Positions 49,484-58,000 of a DNA stretch of 64,000 nt are shown here, piece by piece (position 1 is the first letter of the stretch; each line of letters opens with the position of its first letter). Source of the stretch: Gammaproteobacteria bacterium (GTDB lineage Bacteria > Pseudomonadota > Gammaproteobacteria > Ga0077536); contig JACKNH010000006.1 of assembly GCA_024234975.1 (NCBI GenBank), positions 228,254 through 292,253 of the forward strand. The letters run 5' to 3'. Made by a program: the position numbers and the translations under genes. The notes below the pieces were generated by a model. That model ran no database searches. It saw nothing but the letters and a program-made list of their open reading frames with translations, and was not told the origin of the DNA.

Positions 49484-52033
49484 CTATGCGCTGACCGGGC
49501 ATGGTGGCGCCTTGGCGGTCGCCCCAATGGCATCGGTCGCGGGTAACTCCAAACGCGCGGCAAGGCCGTGCAGCACCTGGAGTTCGGTCGTCATTCCTTC
49601 GATATCGGCACGTTTGGCGAAATTCTCCAATGCGGCTGCGGGCTTGGTGAAGTCGTCGAAACCGACGCTGCCACCGGCGCCTTTCAGCCAATGCGCCAGG
49701 CTCGCCATCGCCGCGCCATCCTGGTCGGCAAGTGCTTGATCCATCAACGAGAGCTGATCCTGCAGTCGTTCACCGAACATTCGAATTGCATTGTGCAGCC
49801 GGCGGTGAGTGTGCAGGCGCGACACCAGCGGTACGACATTGCTGGGTATGGAAACTTGCGCGGCGTCGGGTTGCGCCTCGGCGGCCGGGGTATGAAGCGT
49901 CGCCACTTCCGATGTGGCCACGGCTGCCAGCGGGCTGTGTTCGGCACCGACGAGCTCGGCGAGCAAACCGGCGAGCCGGTCGAGGTCGATGGGCTTGGTC
50001 ATGTAGTGCGAGCAGCCCGCTGCCTTGATCTGTTCTTCGAACCCCTTCATCGCGTGGGCAGTGAGCGCAACGATTGGCTTGGCATAGCCGCGCTCACGCA
50101 GGCGCGCCGTGGCGGTATATCCATCCATGATCGGCATGGACATGTCCATCAGCACCAATGCGTAATCGTTCTTCGCAGCAAGATCGATGGCCTGTTGACC
50201 ATTCTCCGCCTGGTCGATGACCAGCGGCGTTTCGCTGAATGCAAGGCGGATGAGTTCCCGGTTTTCGTTGCCATCGTCGGCAACCAGAATACGGACCGCG
50301 GGAAATCTCCAGCTGTCCAACGCCGGTGCGCGACTGGATTCCTCGGTACGCACTTGCTCAAGCGACGTAACGATCGGCACATCCGCCAACGGACCGGTGC
50401 TCAACGTGATATGGAAAGTGCTGCCCTGACCGGGGACGCTGCTGGCGACGACATCGCCGCCCAGTGCGCGGGCGAGTTTACGACTGATAGACAAGCCCAG
50501 ACCGGTGCCGCCGAAACGCCGTGTGGTGGAACTTTCCGCTTGAACAAACGCTTCGAAAATGGATTCCAGCCTGTCCTGAGGAATGCCAATACCCGAATCC
50601 TGGATGTCTATTCGATAGCATTCAGGTTGTCCGGCATCCATGCTCAAACGGATTTCCACGCTGCCATTGTCAGTGAATTTGATCGCGTTGCCGACGATGT
50701 TGGTGACGATCTGGCGCAGGCGCGCGGGGTCGGTCTGGATATGCGCAGGTACCGGCCCGGCCAGACTGACATTCAACGCCACGCCTTTTTCGCTGGCGCG
50801 GATGGATAGCGCACGGGCGATCTCCTGAACCAGCAGGTGTGCCTGGCAATCGATTCGCTCAACTTCCAGGCGGCCGGATTCAACTTTCGACAGGTCGAGG
50901 ATGTCGTTGATCAATGACAGCAGGTGGGTACCGCTGCTGTGGATGGTATTCAGATGTTTGCGCGTTTCCTCCACGCCGGCATGCTGCTTGCGCCGCAACA
51001 GTTCCGCGTAGCCGAGAATGGCGTTCATCGGCGTACGGATTTCGTGGCTCATGTTGGCGAGGAATTCGCTCTTGGCGCGGTTGGCGGATTCGGCTTCGTA
51101 CTTGGCTTTACGCAATTCGATTTCGGTCTGCTCGAGCTCGGTGACGTCGTCCAGACTGACCAGGTAGCCGGCGCATTTGCTGCCGGTCATGATCGGCGTG
51201 CTGTTCATCAGAAAGGTATGACGGGTGCCGTCTTCGGTAGCCATCCAGGTCATGCAGTTACGCACGGGTTCGCCGGTTGTGAGCGCGGTTGCCCAGCTCT
51301 GGGAGCCGGCAGGGGCCACCTCGCCAGCCTGATCACGCCACGGCAATTTATGAATGGAACCGCCAAGCAGCGATGCCGTGCTCTGACCGGTCAGCGTTGC
51401 GATAGCGCTGTTCGCCAGCACCACATAGCCTTTCGGGTCGAGTACCAGCAAGCCCTCGGTCAAGGTATCAAAGGCGTCACGGACGCGGTCGGGAATCGCC
51501 TGCGATGGATCCAGATAGCGCAACATGCGGCCGAGGTACAGGTAAAACAGTACGAAGCTGGCCGAGGCAATGATCATGGTGAGGCGGATGCGCTCGTTCA
51601 GCGGAAAGCCCATGATTGTCGGCGCCTGGCTGGCGGTGAAACGCATCTCCACCTGGCCCCAGCGCGCACCGCCGTTCCACAGTGGGACGACGATCTGGTC
51701 ATCGGTCGAGCGGCCGTCCGGCAGCGGTTGCCACGGCGAGTGGTCACCGGTCTGGGCGACTATGGTATCCAGCCCCCGGCGCAGCGCGGCCGATTGCAGG
51801 TCGGGATTGCGTTCAACCACGAACTCGAGTGTCGTCTCGAGATTGCGGATGTCGCCACGGCCGAGCATGGCGGTGCCGCTGGCGGCAATCGCTTCACCCA
51901 GTGCTGCGCGACCATCGCGCAAGGTTCGCTGACGGTCGGGAACGATGTCGAAATACAGCGCAGCCAACAATACGGTCGTGACCAGTGAAGTCAGGCCCAT
52001 GGACATGTAGAAGCGCGTATTGAGTTTCGGCAT
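49484..52033 (-). CDS. Hybrid sensor histidine kinase (PAS-HisKA-HATPase-REC-Hpt)
   Basis: An 849-residue membrane kinase. TM1 is at about 9-28 and TM2 at about 150-168, with a periplasmic sensor of about 120 residues between them that I do not recognise. PAS is at about 185-300. HisKA carries H330 (MSHEIRTPMN), HATPase spans about 430-545 with N449 and DSGIGIP, REC has acceptor D630 (LMDMSMP), and the C-terminal Hpt has H781 (AHWLKGAGG). Its ATG overlaps the stop of the giant LEPR-XLL gene by one base (TGATG), so it is made together with that protein. A phosphorelay to the next gene is likely. Confidence 0.93.
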   Translation of the reverse strand: MPKLNTRFYMSMGLTSLVTTVLLAALYFDIVPDRQRTLRDGRAALGEAIAASGTAMLGRGDIRNLETTLEFVVERNPDLQSAALRRGLDTIVAQTGDHSPWQPLPDGRSTDDQIVVPLWNGGARWGQVEMRFTASQAPTIMGFPLNERIRLTMIIASASFVLFYLYLGRMLRYLDPSQAIPDRVRDAFDTLTEGLLVLDPKGYVVLANSAIATLTGQSTASLLGGSIHKLPWRDQAGEVAPAGSQSWATALTTGEPVRNCMTWMATEDGTRHTFLMNSTPIMTGSKCAGYLVSLDDVTELEQTEIELRKAKYEAESANRAKSEFLANMSHEIRTPMNAILGYAELLRRKQHAGVEETRKHLNTIHSSGTHLLSLINDILDLSKVESGRLEVERIDCQAHLLVQEIARALSIRASEKGVALNVSLAGPVPAHIQTDPARLRQIVTNIVGNAIKFTDNGSVEIRLSMDAGQPECYRIDIQDSGIGIPQDRLESIFEAFVQAESSTTRRFGGTGLGLSISRKLARALGGDVVASSVPGQGSTFHITLSTGPLADVPIVTSLEQVRTEESSRAPALDSWRFPAVRILVADDGNENRELIRLAFSETPLVIDQAENGQQAIDLAAKNDYALVLMDMSMPIMDGYTATARLRERGYAKPIVALTAHAMKGFEEQIKAAGCSHYMTKPIDLDRLAGLLAELVGAEHSPLAAVATSEVATLHTPAAEAQPDAAQVSIPSNVVPLVSRLHTHRRLHNAIRMFGERLQDQLSLMDQALADQDGAAMASLAHWLKGAGGSVGFDDFTKPAAALENFAKRADIEGMTTELQVLHGLAARLELPATDAIGATAKAPPCPVSA

Positions 52034-55000
52034 CAGTCGACCTCCGCACTTGTCAGGGACGAGCTGCGGCGCTGGACGATGTCATGCAGTGATTCAGCAT
52101 CGTCGTCATCATCATTGCGACTGACGTGACCGAGCACCGGTAAGGGGTCGAGTTGGCGCCAGGCGGGCAGCGATGACAGCATGCTGGTCATCAGGACGCC
52201 ACCACGAATGAGCCAGACCACGTAGCCGATAGACAGGCCTGTGCTCATCGCAATGCTGGAGGCGACCAGCCCCTGCTCTTGTGCCGTTTCGGCGTCGAGC
52301 AGCGAACGTAGTTGGCCAACGTCATTCGCAAAAGCCAGAGCTGTCAATGGTTCATCCAGCACGGAAGTAAAGTCCTGAGGCACCTGTCCCAAGTCAGCAA
52401 ACGAGTTGCGCAAGGCATTGGTCAATCCCGCTGTGGCGGCTACCGATGCCGCGCCGGTACGTATCGAGTTTTCGCGGTCCATCGCGATCAACGTGAAGCT
52501 CCCGTCGAGATCGCTGGCATAGATGGTCTGGTCGGCCAGGATATCGTCCGGGGTATCGCCGAAAATAGCGTCCTCGGGTACCGGATCCTGAAGCGACTCG
52601 TCGCTTTGGGCGACATCCTGTTCTTCGGTGATGACGGTTTCATCGGGCGCGGGTATCGGTTCGTCGACCGGGTCGACACTGGCGACGAGCACGTTGTCTT
52701 CTTCAGTCGAGAACCGGATGTTCAGTAGCAGTGTGAATTCGCTGGTTGCCGCACCGCTTTCGTCGGTCGCGACCACCCGGACCGCATCCAACGTGATATT
52801 GCTTCCCGGTGTGTGCGTATAGGTCAGCAGGCCGGCGTCAACCTCGGCCTGGGTGAATGTCGCGCCAACCGTCAATGCCTGCCCGTCGCGCTGAAGTACC
52901 CCCTGGCCTGGCAGCGAGAGCACCGTGAACGTGATGCCCGTGCTGTCACTTTCATTGTCTTGCACGCGTAATTGGGCGCTGCTGATGACCGAGGTACTGC
53001 CCTCGAAGACGGTGACTTCGCCATTCGCTGCAAGCCGTGGAGGCGTATTGGGATCCGGCGCTGCAATGCTTACCGTTGCCGATGCGATTCCACCTCTGCC
53101 GTCGCTGACTTCGTAAGTGAAGCTGTCGGCCGCATGGGTGCTCGCGTCGTGCTGGTAACTGAAACTGCCGTCGGCATTGAAGGTGAAGGCTGCGGCAAAC
53201 TGCGGCCCCTGCAGTATGCGGAACTGCAACGGATCGCCATCCGGATCAGAAACCACTGAGGTCATCGCAGAAGCGGCCACCTCGAGGCTGCCGCCACGTT
53301 CAATCGTGTAGGCAACGTCCGTTGCCGTGGGCAATTCATTGATATCCGTGACCTGAATCGCCAGGTCCTGCTGGACCGAACCACCGGCACCGTCGCCGAG
53401 CGCAATGGTCAGCTGGTAGACGTTATTGCCGTCGGCATCGGCGGGCAGTTCGAAATCCGACGCCGCGCGGAAGGCGAGCACGCCGTTGGGACTCATGCTG
53501 AACAATGCCTGATCGGCGCCGCCGACGATGCTGAACACCAGCGTCTGCGCTGGCAGGTCGACGTCCTGGCCGGAATACGTTGCTACCGCTGCGTTATTCT
53601 CAGCGATGGTGAAGATAGCTGACCCACCCACCGCGGGCGATGTAATCACAGGCGCATCATTGGCCTGCAGGACGTTGACAATTACCTGCTCAGTGTTCGA
53701 AACCGCGCCATCACCGTCACTGAAGCTGATATCGATGGTCCGTGCCCCGGCGGTGGGGTTGGCGGTATCGCTGTTGGAATAGACAAGATTGCGCAGCAGT
53801 GCTGAAACCGCGGCGGAATCCGCATTTGCATTCAGGGCAATCTGCAGCGGGGTGCCGCTGCCACCGGTGAACGTACCAATGGTCACGCGGCCGCTGCCAC
53901 CATCAAACGCCACCTGGCTGCCGGTCACGGTGATGTTCCCTGCGGTATCGGCCTGTGAGCGGATACCCAGAACGTCCTCATTGATATCTGCCCCAGCGGA
54001 AATCGTCACAGTGACGGTCCCGCCCGCAAAATCCATCGAGTCGACATCACTACCCGAGGCGGCGACGCCGATATCCAGCAGCACCGGGGCGCTGTCTTCA
54101 ACAAAGTTGACGGTGTCTCCGTTCAATCCGGCCAATACCGGGGCATCGTTTACCGGCGTCACGGAAATGGTGAAAGTCGCGGGCCCGGTGGTCGCGCCGG
54201 CGGAATCCGACACGGAGAATGTAAAGCTGTCGCTGACAGATTCGTTGCCACTGTGGGCGTATGTGAGCACGCCGTTGTCAATGTCCGCCTGGGTGAATAC
54301 CGCGCCGGACGAAAGTGCGGCGCCGTTCAACGACAGAGTTCCGTTGGCCGGCACGGTGGTGAGCGTGAAGTCCAGAGCAGCTGCCGAGTCGTCCACATCA
54401 GTGACGGACAGCTGTACATTTGAGATTGTCGTTGCGGCGCCTTCGGTGACTGTGATGCCGCCGTTCGCTGCCAGAACCGGCACATCGTTTACGTCTGCGA
54501 CTACCAGGTTGACGTCCACCGCACCAGTGGTGGCGCCATCGCCGTCACTCAAAAGGATGCGCAGCGTATGCGTATGGCTGTCCGGATTGGCGGTGTTCAA
54601 GTTTTGATAGGTGAAATTGCGAATCAGCGATTCAACGGCCGTGACAGACGCATTGTTGTTCAACGCGATACTCAGTGGCGCACCGAGTGTGCCGCCGGTA
54701 AGGGTGCCGATAACAACGGGCCCTGCACCGAAGTCATAACGTACGTCTGAGCCGCTCACAGTCACCAGGCCGACGCCGGCTCCCTGGTCGCGTACTGAAA
54801 TCACTTCGTCATCGGCGTCGGTTGTGCCGACCAGGGAAACCGTCAACGTGCCGCCATCCAGTACCGGTGAATCCGGATCGGACAATACCGCCGCGGCGCC
54901 GACATCCAGCAATACCGGGCCGTCGCCCTCTGTGAAAATACTGGTATCACCCGCCAGATTGGTCAGCACGGGCGCGTCATTGACCGGCGTGACGTTGATG

Positions 55001-58000
55001 CTGACCGTGAAATTGCCTGTGGTACCACCATTGCCATCGGCAGTATCGACGACGAAGCTGTCCGCGGGGGCCTCGCCGCCCGCATGCGAGTACGTAATTT
55101 TGCCGGATTCCACGTCGGTCTGAGTGAAGGTGCCTCCCGCGTTCAGCGCGACGCCGTCCAACAAAAGCGTGCCGCCGGTGGGTGCCGTGATCAACGTGTA
55201 TGCCAGGTCGTGCGCAATATTGTCGACGTCAGTGACCTCGAGTGCGCTCTGCGCAATGGTGACTGACGAATCTTCCGAGACTGTCACCCCGGTATTGACC
55301 AGCACCACCGGTGCGTCGTTGACTGCCGCTACGGTCACCTGGGCGTCGTGCGTCGAACTGACGCCTCCATCACCATCGTCGACCTGGAAGCGGACGGTTC
55401 GGGTCGAATCAACCGGATCGTCGTTGTTGGTGTTCACATAAGTGACGTTGGCAAGTACGGCAGTGGCAGCGGCAGGCGTCGCGTTGGCGTTGAACGTCAC
55501 CGTCAATGCCACGCCGTTGCTGCCGCCGGTGAGGGTACCTATGACAACAGGACCCAAGCCGAAATCAAAACGGACATCGCTGCCGGCGAGCGAGACATTG
55601 CCGATGCCCGCACCCTGGTCACGGATCCCCAGGATGTCTTCGGCAACAGCACCTCCGCTCACGATGCTCGCAATCAAGTGGCCCCCATCGAAGTTCAACG
55701 AATTCACATCCGCAATCAGCGCGTTGCCGTTACCGTCGATGACCGATGCGGCATCGCCTTCGGTGTAATTCAGCGTGTCATCGCTGATCCCCGAGATGAT
55801 CGGTGGCAGGTTGCCCACGGCAGTGACAGCGATGCTGGCGCTGTTGATCAGGCTTGTTCCGCCATCGCCATCGGACAGCGAGAACGAGGCGGTTCTTACG
55901 CCAACCGTGGGCGTGAGCGCATCGTTGTTTTCGTAACTGACATTGCGTACTAGCGCGGTCAACGCCGTTGCTGTCGCACTCGAGTTGAGCGTGATCGTCA
56001 GTGGCGTGCCGCCGCTGCCACCACTGGCGGTACCGATAACCACCGGTCCGGCGCCGAAATTGAAGCTCACATTGCTGCCGGCGACCGAGATGAGACCGAC
56101 GCCGGGGCCCTGGTCGCGAACTGTCAGCAAGTCCTCCGCCGGCGCAGCGCCGGTAGTAATAGCAACCGTCAACGTACCGCCACTGAAATCTGCGGAGTCT
56201 GCATCGCTGACCGCTGCATTGGCCGATTGGTCTATGATCTGCGGCCCGAGGCCGTTGAGATAGGCCAGTACATCGCCGGCGATTGCCGAGACAACCGGCA
56301 CGTCGTTCACTGGCGTCACCGCAATAGTGAACGTCGTGTTGCCGATACTCCCGCCAGCGCCGTCGGCGACGCTGAATACGAATGAATCGGCAAGGGTTTC
56401 ACTGCCGCTGTGCTGGTATTGCAGCAGGCTGCTGTTGATGTTGGCCTGGGTGAATGTTGCCCCGGCCGTCAAGCTCTGACCCGATAAACGCAGGCTGCCG
56501 TTTACCGGTGCCGTGACCACGGTGTAGGAAATCTGCGCGGCGGTGTTGTCGACGTCGTTGACGGCCAGACTGCCGGCGCCTATGACAACATTGCCGCCCT
56601 CAGCAACGGTTGCGCCGGCATTGGTCACGAGGGTAGGGGCATCGTTGACCGTCATGACATGGACGGTCATGGTCTCCGTGACGGATTCACCTTCGCCATC
56701 GGCGACCGCGAACTGGACGATGCGGCTCGATGTCAGGGGCGCATCGTTATTGGTGTTGTTATAGGTAACATTGCGAAGCAAGGCAGACGCCGCGGCGTTG
56801 GTCGCATTGGCGTTGAAGTTGACAGTCAGCGGATTTCCGTTGCTGCCGCCGCTGAACGTGCCAATGGCAGCGGCGCCGGCTCCACCGTTATAGCTGATCA
56901 CGTTGCCGCTGACGCTAATCTGGCCCACGCCGGTACCCTGGTGGCGGACGCCGAGCACGTCCTCGCCGGAAACACCGCCGCTGACGATGGAAATGGTCAG
57001 CACGCCGTCGGCCATTTCGTCGGGATCGCTGTCGCTCAGCGTCCCGTCGCCTGTTTGATCCAGTGTTACGGCGCCTGAACCTTCCAGGTAGTGCAGCGTG
57101 TCGCCGTTGATGCCTGTTATCAAAGGCGGGGAGTCATTGGTAAATTCGTAGGCACCGCTATCCGGTGCCGCGATTCGGGTTTCTCCACGCTGGTCAACGC
57201 TGGGCGCCTGCGCCGAAACGCCGGCATCGATTGCGGGGCTGGAGGCGAGCAGGGCGTGGGTAGCGGTCTGGCCGCCATTGAGTCGCAACGGGCCGAGCAG
57301 CGGATCAGTGTTCTGTTGATCGGTTGCGTGGGTCAGTCCGGCGCTGGTGCCGGAATCGATGTTGCCGCCTGCCGAAGTGAACGTGCCGACGAAGGCATCG
57401 CCGGTGTTGAATGCGAGAATGCTGTTCCGTAAAACGAAGCTGCCGGAATCATTGATGATGCCGCCGCCCGTGTTATAGGCGATCGTCGCGTTGGTCACCG
57501 AGGTGGAGGTTGCGCCAGACCAGATCGCGGCGCCTGCCCCAGCCTGGTTGCCGCTGATGGTCACGTTCTGCAGGGTCACCGAAAGCGTGTCACCTTCGGT
57601 GTAGAGGGCCCCGCCACGGTTGCCCGCGGTATTGCCCGTCAGCGTAACCCGGTTCAATGTCAGCAAGCCGTCGTCTTCGACATAGATACCGCCGCCACGA
57701 TTGGTCGCGGCGTTGTCCGCCACGGTGATGTCCGTAGCATCCAGTGTTCCGTCGACATACAGGCCACCGCCGCGATTTTCCACGCCGCCGGAAATGGTCA
57801 CCCCCGAAAGTGTCAGTGCGCTACCGAGAATTTCAAATACCCGGTCGCCGCCGTCGCCAATGACCTGCGTTGAACCGGCGCCGGCCCCTTCCAATACCAA
57901 GTCGCCGATGACGTCCAGGTCGCCAGTGTAGCCACCATCCTCAGCGTCACCGGTTCTGGTCAGCTGGTAGGTGCCGGAGGGCAGCATGATGCTGTTGGCG

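Noticed and set aside
52720..57140. CRISPR-like or DNA-level tandem repeat
   Set aside because: The periodicity belongs to protein domains in one long frame; there are no identical DNA repeats with spacers.
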